Of a stretch of DNA of 64,000 nt, positions 36,817 through 45,518 are shown in pieces. Made by a program: the position numbers and the translations under genes. Every line of letters begins with the position of its first letter. The first letter of the stretch is position 1. Under the pieces are notes generated by a model. It was not told the origin of the DNA. It ran no database searches and saw nothing but the letters and a program-made list of their open reading frames with translations. Source of the stretch: an uncultured Erythrobacter sp. (GTDB taxonomy: Bacteria; Pseudomonadota; Alphaproteobacteria; Sphingomonadales; Sphingomonadaceae); assembly GCF_947502395.1 (NCBI RefSeq), contig NZ_CANMZM010000002.1:372001-436000 (forward strand), read 5' to 3'.

Positions 36817-37509
36817 TTAACCTTCGCTGCCTGGCTTCTTTTTCCGGCGAAGCGGTTTTCTCTCGACAGTTTTCTTGGCTGGCCGCTTGGCGAGTGAAAG
36901 CCGCTCGCGCAACATCCCGATAATCTCATCGAAGCTACGCACGTAAAAGACGTCAGACAGGTCTGAGGAAGGCACCCAAAAACCCAAAAATGCTGGTTTA
37001 GTGGGCGTTGTCCAATCGTACTGAGCTACAACAAGGCCTCCAAGTGAGCCGTCCGGTATCAAAGCTTCTGGTTTGTCGTCGCGGGTAAATAGGTCATTCT
37101 GCGGATCAATCACTGCATTCCGACGACAGAGATCCTGTACATATTTGGACTTAGACCGAAGCGACTTTCCAGCCCCCCGATACTTGGCTTCCACCACACC
37201 AATTGTTGCGGAGAAGCCGCCTAGCCGAACAACTGGGAAGCTCCAAGTGGCAGGCTCAGTCCACCTTGTGACACAATCAATTCCTGCATCTGACGCAGCA
37301 GATTCTAGGGCTTTATGGTAATGATGACGACGAGACGTTCCGCGTGCCTGCTTGGCCGTTGGGTCTTTAGAATCCTCTAAAACCCGGGCGGCCTTCGGGA
37401 ACGCATCAGTCATGCGCTCTTCGAGGCGCATAAAAAGCGTGAGTAGCCGCTCTAAATCTTCTGAGCGAACTACAAGGTCAAAAGGGTCAATATAGTGTCG
37501 ATGCGGCAT
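36817..37509 (-). CDS. Unknown protein paired with ImmA/IrrE gene (possible nuclease fold or toxin)
   Basis: 230 residues from ATG 37509 (GGAG about eight bases upstream; a longer frame to 37653 runs through the operators and is rejected). No family recognised with certainty. After a helical N-terminus comes a core SFPVVRLGGFSATIGVVEAKYRG in which E107-x-K109, after a beta-strand, resembles the (D/E)xK half of a PD-(D/E)XK nuclease. The C-terminus is strongly basic (KRPAKKTVERKPLRRKKK), fit for nucleic-acid contact. It is the first gene of a two-gene operon with the XRE-ImmA/IrrE protease. Confidence 0.65.
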   Translation of the reverse strand: MPHRHYIDPFDLVVRSEDLERLLTLFMRLEERMTDAFPKAARVLEDSKDPTAKQARGTSRRHHYHKALESAASDAGIDCVTRWTEPATWSFPVVRLGGFSATIGVVEAKYRGAGKSLRSKSKYVQDLCRRNAVIDPQNDLFTRDDKPEALIPDGSLGGLVVAQYDWTTPTKPAFLGFWVPSSDLSDVFYVRSFDEIIGMLRERLSLAKRPAKKTVERKPLRRKKKPGSEG

Positions 37510-37514
37510 CAAAA

Positions 37515-37529
37515 TCTCCAACTCGGAAA
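37515..37529. promoter_or_regulatory. Imperfect palindromic operator, proximal
   Basis: TCTCCAA-C-TCGGAAA, a degenerate copy of the perfect site at 37539-37553, with centres 24 bases apart. It overlaps the ribosome-binding site of the unknown gene. Confidence 0.5.
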
Positions 37530-37538
37530 CATCATATA

Positions 37539-37553
37539 TTTCCAATTTGGAAA
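37539..37553. promoter_or_regulatory. Perfect palindromic operator, distal
   Basis: TTTCCAA-T-TTGGAAA is a perfect seven-base inverted repeat about 30 bases upstream of the first gene of the ImmA/IrrE unit. Its size and place fit an XRE-domain dimer and suggest autoregulation. Confidence 0.6.
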
Positions 37554-37570
37554 TTTCAACACAAATTTTC

Positions 37571-38611
37571 CTACTCCGCCGCTTCGAACATATCCGGATC
37601 GCTGGTCTCAGGCGCTTCTTCGTTTGCTGCTTTCGCTTTCTGGCGGTTGTCAAATGACGACCACACGTCGTTCCAGTCGCCCTTGGTCGCGCCTTTCGAA
37701 TACTCGGTTGCGCGCGCTTCGAAGAAGTTGGCGTGTTCTACACCGTTCAACAGCGGGCTGAGCCATGGGAGGGGGTGCTCGTCGATCATGTAAATCGGCT
37801 GAAGCTTCAATTGGCCCAGACGCCAGTCGGCGATGTAGCGGATGTATTTCTTGATGTCCTTCGCCGTCATGCCCTCAACCGGGCCCATCTCAAACGCCAG
37901 ATCAATAAATGCATCTTCGAGGCGCACCGTCTTTTGACAGATGTCGATGATGTCTTCCTTCACCGCCTTGGTCAGGCAGTCACGCTCTTCGCAGAAGGTG
38001 TGGAACATCTTGATGATGCCTTCGCAGTGCAGCGTCTCATCGCGCACCGACCAGCTGACGATCTGGCCCATGCCCTTCATCTTGTTGAAGCGCGGGAAGT
38101 TCATCAGCATGGCGAAGCTCGCGAACAGCTGAAGCCCTTCGGTAAAGCCGCCGAACATGGCGAGCGTGCGGGCGATGTCCTCGTCGGTGTCGACGCTGAA
38201 CTGGTGCATGTAATTGTGCTTGTCGGCCATTTCCTCATATTCGAGGAAGGCGCTGTATTCACTCTCAGGCATGCCGATGGTGTCAAGCAGGTGAGAATAC
38301 GCCGCGATGTGCACCGTCTCCATATTGGAGAAGGCGGCGAGCATCATTTTGATCTCAGTGGGTTTAAACACGCGACCATATTTGTCGTGGTAGCAATCCT
38401 GCACCTCGACATCGGCCTGCGTGAAGAAACGGAAGATTTGCGTGAGCAGATTGCGCTCATGCTCAGTGATGTTCTGCGCCCAATCGCGGCAATCTTCGCC
38501 CAAAGGCACTTCTTCGGGCATCCAGTGGATCTGTTGCTGGCGTTTCCAGAACTCATAAGCCCAGGGATATTCGAACGGCTTGTAGGTGTTACGGGCTTCG
38601 AGCAACGACAT
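37571..38611 (-). CDS. nrdB: Class Ia ribonucleotide reductase, beta subunit
   Basis: 346 residues. NrdB houses the di-iron centre and tyrosyl radical for dNTP synthesis. Visible are the helix METVHIAAYSHLLDTIG (Glu, His and the radical Tyr), FGGFTEGLQLFASF (Glu) and SVRDETLHCEGIIKM (Glu, His). The C-terminal DPDMFEAAE is the acidic peptide that docks on NrdA. ATG 38611 (MSLLEARNTYKPFEYPW) has AGGGAA upstream; earlier in-frame sequence is not coding. Its partner nrdA is on the same strand but starts 6.7 kb upstream. Confidence 0.96.
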   Translation of the reverse strand: MSLLEARNTYKPFEYPWAYEFWKRQQQIHWMPEEVPLGEDCRDWAQNITEHERNLLTQIFRFFTQADVEVQDCYHDKYGRVFKPTEIKMMLAAFSNMETVHIAAYSHLLDTIGMPESEYSAFLEYEEMADKHNYMHQFSVDTDEDIARTLAMFGGFTEGLQLFASFAMLMNFPRFNKMKGMGQIVSWSVRDETLHCEGIIKMFHTFCEERDCLTKAVKEDIIDICQKTVRLEDAFIDLAFEMGPVEGMTAKDIKKYIRYIADWRLGQLKLQPIYMIDEHPLPWLSPLLNGVEHANFFEARATEYSKGATKGDWNDVWSSFDNRQKAKAANEEAPETSDPDMFEAAE

Positions 38612-38640
38612 CTTGTGGTTCCCTGTTTCTGAGTTGGCCA

Positions 38641-38652
38641 ACCTATATAGGT
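38641..38652. promoter_or_regulatory. Perfect 12-bp palindrome upstream of nrdB
   Basis: ACCTATATAGGT lies 30 bases upstream of the nrdB ATG. It could be a -10 region or a repressor site; it does not fit the NrdR consensus in register. Confidence 0.3.
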
Positions 38653-38795
38653 GAACGAAGTACGAACTGACAGGCAAGCAGGTATGATTCGGTGGGGATA
38701 AACCGTGCAAATTCTGAGTCGGACCGAATCCCCTTTGGGCGCAGTATAGCAGAAACGAGTTCGCGTTAGGCTGGTAACACGTCAGCCTGTTCGCC

Positions 38796-40733
38796 TCACT
38801 CAAGAAGGTGTTTCTGATAAAAAAGGACGCGAGCCATAAAGTGGAAATCTCGATTTTCCTTCTTGGCGAAGCCATGGCCTTCGTTACCTGCAATGAGGTA
38901 CCAAGGAGCACCGCCGTTTGCGCGAATGGCGTCTACGATCTGCGTGGCCTCGGAAGCGGGGACGCGGGGATCATTAGCTCCGGTCGAAACGAACATCGGG
39001 ATTCCGATTTCGTCGGCGCGCGTTAGCGGGCTGATCTCGATGAGCTTGCGGCGCTGTTCCGGATCGCGCTCGTCGCCGAACTCGACGCGCCGCTCATCGC
39101 GTCGATAATCCTTCGTATTCTCCAGAAAGGTCACGAAGCTCGAGATGCCGACAAAGCAATCTGCCCCTCGCAATTTGTCGCCAAAGGCTATCGCCGCCGC
39201 GTAGCACATATAGCCACCATACGAACCGCCGGTAACGGCCATGCGGGTTCCATCGATATCCGGATCCTGCTCCAGCTTCTCGAAAAACACGCCCAGATCG
39301 CGAACTGCGTCTTCCCTCTTGAACGGACCATCGTCGAGAGCGGTGAACCTCTTGCCATAGCCCGTTGATCCGCGAACATTCGGGAACATCGCAGCGATCC
39401 CCATTTCATTGATCAAGTAGTTGTAACGCCCGAGAAACCCCGCAAACGCCTGATATTCAGGCCCGCCATGTACATCGACTATCACCGGTCGCGGGCCGGG
39501 GAAGCGTGACGGATCGGGACGGTAGATAAACCCCGACATTCTTTCGCCATCGAAGCTCTCGATCTCAATCAGATCCGGAAGCGCGTTTCGCTGCGGATCG
39601 AGCCCGCCCTGCTCGCTATATGTCCATCGCTTCACCTCCAACGTCTCGGGATCAACGCTGTAAACGTCCGTCGCGGACTGATTAGAGTTGAACGAGAACC
39701 CGATCTCTCCCCAAGGGGCGATCTCTATCCCACCTATAAGACCGGGAGGCAGATCCACCTCCCTGATCGCTGCGGTCGCGGTGTCATACAATTTGAGCTT
39801 GGTCTGGCCGCCAGCATTAATCACATATGCGATAAAGGAACCGTCCGGTGCGATACTAAAGTCGGCGATGTCCCATGGTTCGGCAATGATGGGGTCGAAG
39901 ACTCCTCGATCGGGATCGAATACACCCAAGCGTTTGAATTGCGATCTCTCATCAGACGATGCCCACAGTCGGCCATCGGGCGCATAGGTCAACCCACTGA
40001 ATGAAACCGGTTCACCCTCTCTCGAGATAAGGCGTTCTTCGCCCGTCGCAACATCGATGAGATACAGCTCCATGTCGGTGACCGAAATCTCGCGCCGAAC
40101 AAGCGCATGCTTCCCGTCGGGAGTAAAATCTAGGACAAGCCAGCCTCCGCCTTCGCGCTCAGCGAGCATACGCGCGCTCTTTGGATTGCGCGGATCCATA
40201 ATGTAGAGATCGGTGTCACGCCCGTTACGCTTGGTAGATCGAAACGCAACGTGACTGCCGTCATCTGTCCACGCGCTAAATCCGTTGCGGCTGACTCCGT
40301 CGGTAAGCAATCGCAATCGCCCATCGGCTAAACTGAAAATCTGGTAGTTCTCGTTTCCGCCAATATCCTTGTGAAGCAGCAGCACATTGCCCGTGCCTGG
40401 AGAATACGAGCCATTTCCGATCGGCTCTTCGGCGAAGCTGATCTGTCTCCGGGCGCCTCCCGGTCGATCAACGACGTGCAATTGTGTCGTGTTACCAAAT
40501 CGTGTGGCGATCAGGATTGAACGATCGACGGGATGCCATCCTTGAAAACTGGCCGTTCGATATTCGCCATAAGGAGCAATGTTCGCTGCCAGCTCGGCAG
40601 GCACGATCGGAACCCCCTCAATCGATATCGCTGCGGGTTTGGCGACAGCATCGTTATCTGTATCGTCCTGTGCCATTGCAACGCCGGGAAGCGACATGAG
40701 GACCAAAGAGGCGATCGCCATCCTAAGAGGCAT
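38796..40733 (-). CDS. S9 family prolyl oligopeptidase-like peptidase, exported
   Basis: 645 residues. A signal peptide (MPLRMAIASLVLMSLPGVAMA) is followed by a beta-propeller of WD40/PD40-like repeats (~60-390) and an alpha/beta-hydrolase domain (~400-645) with TGGSYGGYM (nucleophile Ser), STGANDPRVP (Asp) and GNEGHGF (His). S9 enzymes cut short proline-containing peptides. Start 40733 has GGAAGG and puts the signal peptide at the N-terminus; ATG 40808, with AGGGGG upstream, would add 25 residues before it and is the alternative. It is divergent from an AraC gene. Confidence 0.9.
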   Translation of the reverse strand: MPLRMAIASLVLMSLPGVAMAQDDTDNDAVAKPAAISIEGVPIVPAELAANIAPYGEYRTASFQGWHPVDRSILIATRFGNTTQLHVVDRPGGARRQISFAEEPIGNGSYSPGTGNVLLLHKDIGGNENYQIFSLADGRLRLLTDGVSRNGFSAWTDDGSHVAFRSTKRNGRDTDLYIMDPRNPKSARMLAEREGGGWLVLDFTPDGKHALVRREISVTDMELYLIDVATGEERLISREGEPVSFSGLTYAPDGRLWASSDERSQFKRLGVFDPDRGVFDPIIAEPWDIADFSIAPDGSFIAYVINAGGQTKLKLYDTATAAIREVDLPPGLIGGIEIAPWGEIGFSFNSNQSATDVYSVDPETLEVKRWTYSEQGGLDPQRNALPDLIEIESFDGERMSGFIYRPDPSRFPGPRPVIVDVHGGPEYQAFAGFLGRYNYLINEMGIAAMFPNVRGSTGYGKRFTALDDGPFKREDAVRDLGVFFEKLEQDPDIDGTRMAVTGGSYGGYMCYAAAIAFGDKLRGADCFVGISSFVTFLENTKDYRRDERRVEFGDERDPEQRRKLIEISPLTRADEIGIPMFVSTGANDPRVPASEATQIVDAIRANGGAPWYLIAGNEGHGFAKKENRDFHFMARVLFYQKHLLE

Positions 40734-40950
40734 AAAGGGCCTTCCACCTGTGGCATTGCCGGTCTGATCACAGTAGGCACTGCTCGTCTCACAAAGCGAT
40801 GCGGTCATTGAATTACCCCCTATTAACTTGTCACCTGGACCGACCGTTTGCAGGTGCAAAAAGCCGCAGTTTGCGAGCACGTTAGACATATTCCGCGAGA
40901 CTCGCTTGAAGGTATTTGATCTTGTTCAATTGCCCACATTGCGGCAAAGA

Positions 40951-41682
40951 ATGGCCAAGATGCATCGTTCGGTCTTTGATCTATCACCGCGAAAAACCCT
41001 GATACATGAGGCAGGCGAAAGGCATTCCCGCCATTCGCATGCGGACGGTTTTATGGCGCTTGTTCTGAGCGGATCCTACGAGGAGATTGGTGATACAGGG
41101 AGCTGGGCCGTCGCACCCGGGGACGTCATCGTTCACTCACCTTTCGAGGCACACTACAATGGCATTGGGACGCGCGGCGCAGAAGTGCTTCTGATGCCAA
41201 TTCAGAGCTTCAGGAAACACGCCCTTCTTGCGCTTGACGATCCCGACGAGGCGGTCAGACTGTCCCAGAAGAGCCCAGAAGTGGCGGCCGCCTATGTGCT
41301 TAAGAACGCGAGGAATAGAGCATCAAATGTTCGAGACTGGCCAGATCTCTTGGCCCAAGCGATCCGCGAGGAACCTGATCTTCAGATTACCCAATGGGCA
41401 TTGGGAATTGGTCTTGACCCCGCTGTCGTAAGCCGAGGCTTTCGCAGACATTTCGATTGCTCACCCTCGCAATACCGCCTCAAATCAAGGGTAAGAGCCG
41501 CCCTACCCGCCATTGCGAGCAATGAAGGCACCCTTGGCGATATCGCGCATGACTGCGGGTTCTCTGACCAAGCGCATTTCAGTCGCGCCATTCGATCAGC
41601 TACCGGATTGTCTCCAACCGGCCTGAGAGCATTCTTCGAAGAGCGCGCTCATAAATGCATGGGGACGACACACACAGCGTAG
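40951..41682 (+). CDS. AraC family transcriptional regulator
   Basis: 243 residues from ATG 40951 (or 40960). An N-terminal cupin (HSRHSHADGFMALVLSGSYEE, GDVIVHSPFEAHY) senses a ligand. The C-terminal double helix-turn-helix has LGDIAHDCGFSDQAHFSRAIRSATGLSPTGLR, the AraC signature. It is divergent from the S9 peptidase with ~220 bp between, so it probably controls that gene and itself. An earlier TTG at 40828 would overlap the peptidase promoter. Confidence 0.9.
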   Translation: MAKMHRSVFDLSPRKTLIHEAGERHSRHSHADGFMALVLSGSYEEIGDTGSWAVAPGDVIVHSPFEAHYNGIGTRGAEVLLMPIQSFRKHALLALDDPDEAVRLSQKSPEVAAAYVLKNARNRASNVRDWPDLLAQAIREEPDLQITQWALGIGLDPAVVSRGFRRHFDCSPSQYRLKSRVRAALPAIASNEGTLGDIAHDCGFSDQAHFSRAIRSATGLSPTGLRAFFEERAHKCMGTTHTA

Positions 41683-41843
41683 AGCCTTCGGCCTGCTCCT
41701 TTTCACTGATCGACGTCTCTACCGTGTAGCGGCAAACAGACTGCTCTCGGTAACAGGAAACCATGCTTCAGCGCGATCGACCGGGTTGGGTGGGCTTTTA
41801 CGCGCTCTATTGGAGCGTCACGGGATTCTAGGGTCGGGGGCCG

Positions 41844-42131
41844 TTAGTCTCGGCGTTTCTTCGATCCGAAGAAGCTTCCGCCGCCCAAAACGGTTACTCC
41901 CAGGAAGAAGCCGAAATCATACCAGCCGCCATTATTGGGCACGGAATAGACAGCGATATCAGGGCTGAAGAGCGATCCGATAAAGCTCCAGGGAAAAATA
42001 AACCCGTGCCACAACCCCCAAAGGAAGCCGGGGGTTTCTGGGTCTGTACTGACCCCTGCATCGATCTGGCTCGCGCAGGCTGAAACGGCGAGGGCGAGAG
42101 TTACGGCGATAAGGATACGGCGGGTTTTCAT
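41844..42131 (-). CDS. Small hypothetical lipoprotein with C-terminal membrane segment
   Basis: 95 residues: signal peptide with lipobox VSACA (Cys ~19), then GFLWGLWHGFIFPWSFIGSLF, a conserved-looking aromatic stretch, and FGFFLGVTVLGGGSFFGSKKRR at the end. Proteins of this layout are common next to membrane-protein genes, and no function is known. ATG 42131 begins the signal peptide. Confidence 0.75.
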   Translation of the reverse strand: MKTRRILIAVTLALAVSACASQIDAGVSTDPETPGFLWGLWHGFIFPWSFIGSLFSPDIAVYSVPNNGGWYDFGFFLGVTVLGGGSFFGSKKRRD

Positions 42132-42153
42132 AGAACTTACATTCGTTGGCAAT

Positions 42154-42339
42154 TCACATACTGGCAGCAGCTATGACCGCGAGCCACATAAAGGGAAGCA
42201 CAATCCCACCAACCACCATGTGAAGTCGCCCGGCGTTTGCGGCATGGCCCTCCGGTCCGCGCGAAAGGCGCGCACCATTGATGATGAAGCCCAGCAACAT
42301 GATCGTGCCTACAATCCCAATCCAGATTTCTGGTGCCAT
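42154..42339 (-). CDS. Small two-span membrane protein
   Basis: 61 residues from ATG 42339, where GGAGAGG lies five bases upstream (a longer frame to 42375 lacks this). Two hydrophobic helices, WIGIVGTIMLLGFIINGARL and MVVGGIVLPFMWLAVIAAAS, are separated by a short polar loop. It precedes the small lipoprotein gene by 22 bases on the same strand. The function is unknown. Confidence 0.65.
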   Translation of the reverse strand: MAPEIWIGIVGTIMLLGFIINGARLSRGPEGHAANAGRLHMVVGGIVLPFMWLAVIAAASM

Positions 42340-42400
42340 CAGCCTCTCCTCTCCCGTCATGGGGAAGAGTGCCATATTTTGGTGGCGAGTGCGAGAGGCC

Positions 42401-42760
42401 TCAGCAGAAGCGCTGCGGCGTCATGTCCTTCACATCGTCAAAGGCATCGCTGGAACTCGCCAAAGGAGCATTGGGAATATGGCTGGTCTGGAAAGAATTG
42501 AACTGAGCCTCTGACAGCGGCTGTAGAAAGTTGACGCCCGCCTCGCCGTCCTTGATCCATTTCACGACAGCGCGATGTGGCCCAGTGCTTCCAACGAAAA
42601 TCTGCAAGGGTGCACCAGGGGCCATTTTCTTCGACGAGAGTTCGAAGCGGCATCCACCTGGCGACAAATCACGCAAGGTCACATCCTGGGGCTCGCCCAA
42701 ACCCGTGGAATACCTGCCGTGCAGAGTGATCAGTTTGCGGTTTATTTGCCGTGTGCGCAT
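42401..42760 (-). CDS. PilZ domain protein
   Basis: 119 residues. The N-terminal RQINRK (in place of RxxxR) and the DLSPGGCRFEL segment (DxSxxG) form a cyclic di-GMP binding site, followed by the PilZ beta-barrel strands (LQIFVGS, AVVKWIKDGEAGVNF). It is probably a stand-alone receptor controlling motility or surface traits. The C-terminal 25 residues are extra. Confidence 0.85.
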   Translation of the reverse strand: MRTRQINRKLITLHGRYSTGLGEPQDVTLRDLSPGGCRFELSSKKMAPGAPLQIFVGSTGPHRAVVKWIKDGEAGVNFLQPLSEAQFNSFQTSHIPNAPLASSSDAFDDVKDMTPQRFC

Positions 42761-42844
42761 GGGCGAGTGTTTGACAGAACAAGCTTACAAAGGGGTAAAC
42801 TATGTCTCGGCGCGCCTGCCTTTTAGGTCATCTCGTGGCGCGCA

Positions 42845-42882
42845 AAGAAAAACCCCCGCGCGGGCATAGGCTCGGCGGGGGT
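42845..42882 (-). terminator. Rho-independent terminator of the 69-residue gene
   Basis: On the minus strand ACCCCCGC and GCGGGGGT form a stem that runs directly into TTTTTC, about 20 bases past the stop at 42902. Confidence 0.85.
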
Positions 42883-42901
42883 GTAGAAGCTTGGTGCGAA
42901 G

Positions 42902-43111
42902 TTAACCTAAGTTATTGTTTCGGGTTCTATCCGGGTTTGAGACAGGTGTCTTTATGCCCTTCACTTCGCGAACGTGATAGTTCGCATAATTGCCGAGCTC
43001 AATTTCCCGCACAAAACCTGCACGGGTCATTTCTTGGCCTGTGAAGTTATCGCGAAACCGGGTGTTTCGACCGCTCGCGGTTTCGTTAGTTGCAGATACT
43101 CGTTTTGGCAT
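42902..43111 (-). CDS. Small conserved-looking hypothetical protein
   Basis: 69 residues, polar and without membrane segments: GRNTRFRDNFTGQEMTRAGF, VREIELGNYANYHVREV, GIKTPVSNPDRTRNNNLG. The ordered aromatic and Arg pattern and its own terminator speak for a real gene. I do not recognise its family. Confidence 0.65.
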   Translation of the reverse strand: MPKRVSATNETASGRNTRFRDNFTGQEMTRAGFVREIELGNYANYHVREVKGIKTPVSNPDRTRNNNLG

Positions 43112-43205
43112 AGATCAATCCTTTAAATTTCTGAGGGATTGACTGACACCACGGTTTCTAACACTGTGGATTTTGCAAGGCAGCCGCCCCTCGGGTGGTT
43201 TGTCA

Positions 43206-43248
43206 GAGGCCCGGCCCCAGCTTCAATGGGTCCGGGCCTCAGCTTTTT
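43206..43248. terminator. Strong stem-loop past nrdA
   Basis: GAGGCCCGG and CCGGGCCTC, extended by CCC/GGG, pair around a short loop 40-80 bases downstream of the nrdA stop. The T-run (TTTTT) is on the plus-strand side, so for nrdA it may act mainly as a 3'-end stabiliser. Confidence 0.55.
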
Positions 43249-43287
43249 CCGGCTAGTTTTTCCGGAAACTCATTGTTCTTTCTCCAA

Positions 43288-45285
43288 TCACTGGCAGCTC
43301 AGGCATTCCTCATAGTCGGTCTGCTCGGCGCTAAGCTCAAACTTCGCTGCATCCGCGGTGTTGTCCGCTTCCACGCCGCCGGCAAAGCCAGCGCGCTGGA
43401 CCGATTTTGAGCGGAGATAATAGAGCGACTTGATGCCTTTCTCCCACGCCTGGAAGTGGAGCATCATGAGGTCCCACTTATCGACATCCGCCGGGATGAA
43501 GAGGTTTAGCGACTGCGCCTGATCGATGTACGGGCTGCGATCGGCTGCGAATTCGAGCAGCCAACGCTGATCGATTTCGAAGCTGGTTTTGAAGCTCGCC
43601 TTTTCCTCTTCGCTGAGGAAATCGAGATGCTGAACGCTGCCGCCCTTCTCAAGGATCGAGTTCCACACATTGGTGGAATTCTTGCTCTTCTTATCGAGCA
43701 GTTTCTCCAAATATGGGTTCTTGACGATGAAGCTGCCTGAGAGCGTTTTGTGGGTGTAGATGTTTGCCGGGATCGGTTCGATACAGGCACTGGTCCCGCC
43801 ACAAATGATCGAGATCGACGCGGTCGGCGCAATTGCCATCTTGCAAGAGAAGCGCTCCATCGCGCCCATGTCAGCCGCATCCGGGCAGGGGCCGCGCTCT
43901 TGCGCAAGCAGCATCGAGGCTTCCGAAGCCTTCGCTTGGATGTGCTTGAACATTTTGAGGTTCATGGCCTTGGCCATTGCGCTCTCAAATCCAAGACCCT
44001 TTTGCTGCAAGAATGAGTGGAAGCCCATGACGCCGAGGCCGACCGAACGCTCGCGCTCAGCTGAGTAGCGCGCGCGCTCCATTTCACTGGGAGCGCGGTC
44101 GATGTAGTCCTGAAGAACGTTGTCCAGGAAGCGCATCACGTCTTCGATAAACTGCTTGTCGCCGTTCCACTCATCCCACTTTTCAAGGTTGAGCGAGGAA
44201 AGGCAGCACACCGCCGTGCGGTCATTGCCAAGGTGGTCAACCCCGGTGGGCAAAGTGATTTCCGAACACAGGTTCGAAGTAGAAACCTTGAGGCCCAGAT
44301 CGCGGTGGTGCTTGGGCATCATGCGGTTCACCGTGTCGTTGAACACGATGTACGGCTCGCCCGTTGCAAGGCGGGTTTCCACCAGCTTCTGGAACAGCGA
44401 ACGCGCATCAACAGAACCGCGCACTTCGCCGGTCTTGGGCGATTTGAGCTCAAACTCAGCGCCCTCACGCACCGCTTCCATGAACTCATCGGTGAGCAGA
44501 ACGCCGTGGTGGAGGTTCAGAGCCTTGCGGTTGAAGTCGCCCGAAGGCTTACGGATTTCGAGGAATTCCTCAATTTCCGGGTGTGAAATGTCGAGATAAC
44601 AGGCCGCAGAGCCGCGACGCAGGGATCCTTGGGAGATTGCCAGAGTAAGCGAATCCATCACGCGCACGAACGGAATGATGCCACTGGTTTTGCCGTTCAG
44701 ACCCACTGGCTCACCAATGCCGCGTACATTGCCCCAATAGGTGCCAATGCCGCCGCCTTTGGAAGCGAGCCAGACATTCTCATTCCAAGTTCCGACGATC
44801 CCGTCCAGACTGTCTGAAACCGAATTCAGATAGCAGGAGATCGGCAGGCCGCGGCTGGTGCCGCCGTTTGAAAGGACCGGCGTTGCGGGCATGAACCACA
44901 GGTTCGAGATATAGTCATAAAGACGCTGCGCATGCTCGCCGTCATCGGCGTAAGCATCAGCCACGCGCGCGAAGAGGTCCTGATACTTCTCGCCGGGAAG
45001 CAGGTAGCGGTCGGTCAACGTTTCTTTGCCGAACTCAGTGAGGTTGGCATCGCGGCTCTCATCAATCTGCACGTCGAAACGGCGATCGTTGACCTTCTTG
45101 CTGTCGTCAGCAGCGGACTTTGCAGCAGTCGCCATAGCATTGCCTAGCGCTTCAGCACTTTTCTCTGCGATCAGGGCATCACTGCCTTTATCGGCTTTTT
45201 CCATTGTCACAGCTTTTTGCGCCTTTTCTTCAGTGCCATCCACTTCTGCGTCGCTCAGCACTTCGTCACCCGATTTGAATTCCAT
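43288..45285 (-). CDS. nrdA: Class Ia ribonucleotide reductase, alpha subunit
   Basis: 665 residues. NrdA reduces ribonucleoside diphosphates. Visible are SCYLNSVSDSLDGI (substrate-reducing Cys), STSNLCSEITLPTG (thiyl-radical Cys and Glu), second-half PTASISIICGGTSACIEP and the C-terminal EECLSC redox pair. The first ~75 residues are low-complexity Ala/Lys/Glu, and there is no ATP-cone: the family's activity-regulation domain is missing, so overall dATP inhibition may be absent or sit elsewhere. Start ATG 45285 (MEFKSGDEV) is chosen; a GTG at 45306 is possible. Confidence 0.95.
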   Translation of the reverse strand: MEFKSGDEVLSDAEVDGTEEKAQKAVTMEKADKGSDALIAEKSAEALGNAMATAAKSAADDSKKVNDRRFDVQIDESRDANLTEFGKETLTDRYLLPGEKYQDLFARVADAYADDGEHAQRLYDYISNLWFMPATPVLSNGGTSRGLPISCYLNSVSDSLDGIVGTWNENVWLASKGGGIGTYWGNVRGIGEPVGLNGKTSGIIPFVRVMDSLTLAISQGSLRRGSAACYLDISHPEIEEFLEIRKPSGDFNRKALNLHHGVLLTDEFMEAVREGAEFELKSPKTGEVRGSVDARSLFQKLVETRLATGEPYIVFNDTVNRMMPKHHRDLGLKVSTSNLCSEITLPTGVDHLGNDRTAVCCLSSLNLEKWDEWNGDKQFIEDVMRFLDNVLQDYIDRAPSEMERARYSAERERSVGLGVMGFHSFLQQKGLGFESAMAKAMNLKMFKHIQAKASEASMLLAQERGPCPDAADMGAMERFSCKMAIAPTASISIICGGTSACIEPIPANIYTHKTLSGSFIVKNPYLEKLLDKKSKNSTNVWNSILEKGGSVQHLDFLSEEEKASFKTSFEIDQRWLLEFAADRSPYIDQAQSLNLFIPADVDKWDLMMLHFQAWEKGIKSLYYLRSKSVQRAGFAGGVEADNTADAAKFELSAEQTDYEECLSCQ

Positions 45286-45348
45286 TATCGCCCCATCTTC
45301 ACTCACTTCGAATCGGGCGGATGCTTCTCATACAGGAAAAGCTCCAAT

Positions 45349-45363
45349 GTTCCGATTCTGTTC
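45349..45363 (-). promoter_or_regulatory. Candidate LexA site (GTTC-N7-GTTC)
   Basis: GTTC-cgattct-GTTC is the direct-repeat form of LexA operator known in alphaproteobacteria. It lies 64 bases upstream of the nrdA ATG. The pattern has only eight fixed bases, so chance is possible. Confidence 0.35.
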
Positions 45364-45518
45364 CGCACCTATCCGTCGACAGCTTTTACCCAATCTATCC
45401 GCAAGGGATGCACAGGATTGCCCGCCGTTCAGTCCACACGGCCATGAAAATGCACCCTCATTTCAGCGAATCCCTTCCCCTATCGCCCTTCGACAGCCTG
45501 CCTGAGGGACGAGAAGTC

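Noticed and set aside
38641..38652. ACCTATATAGGT as an NrdR box for nrdB
   Set aside because: It is palindromic and well placed, but out of register with the NrdR consensus core (CwATATATwG).
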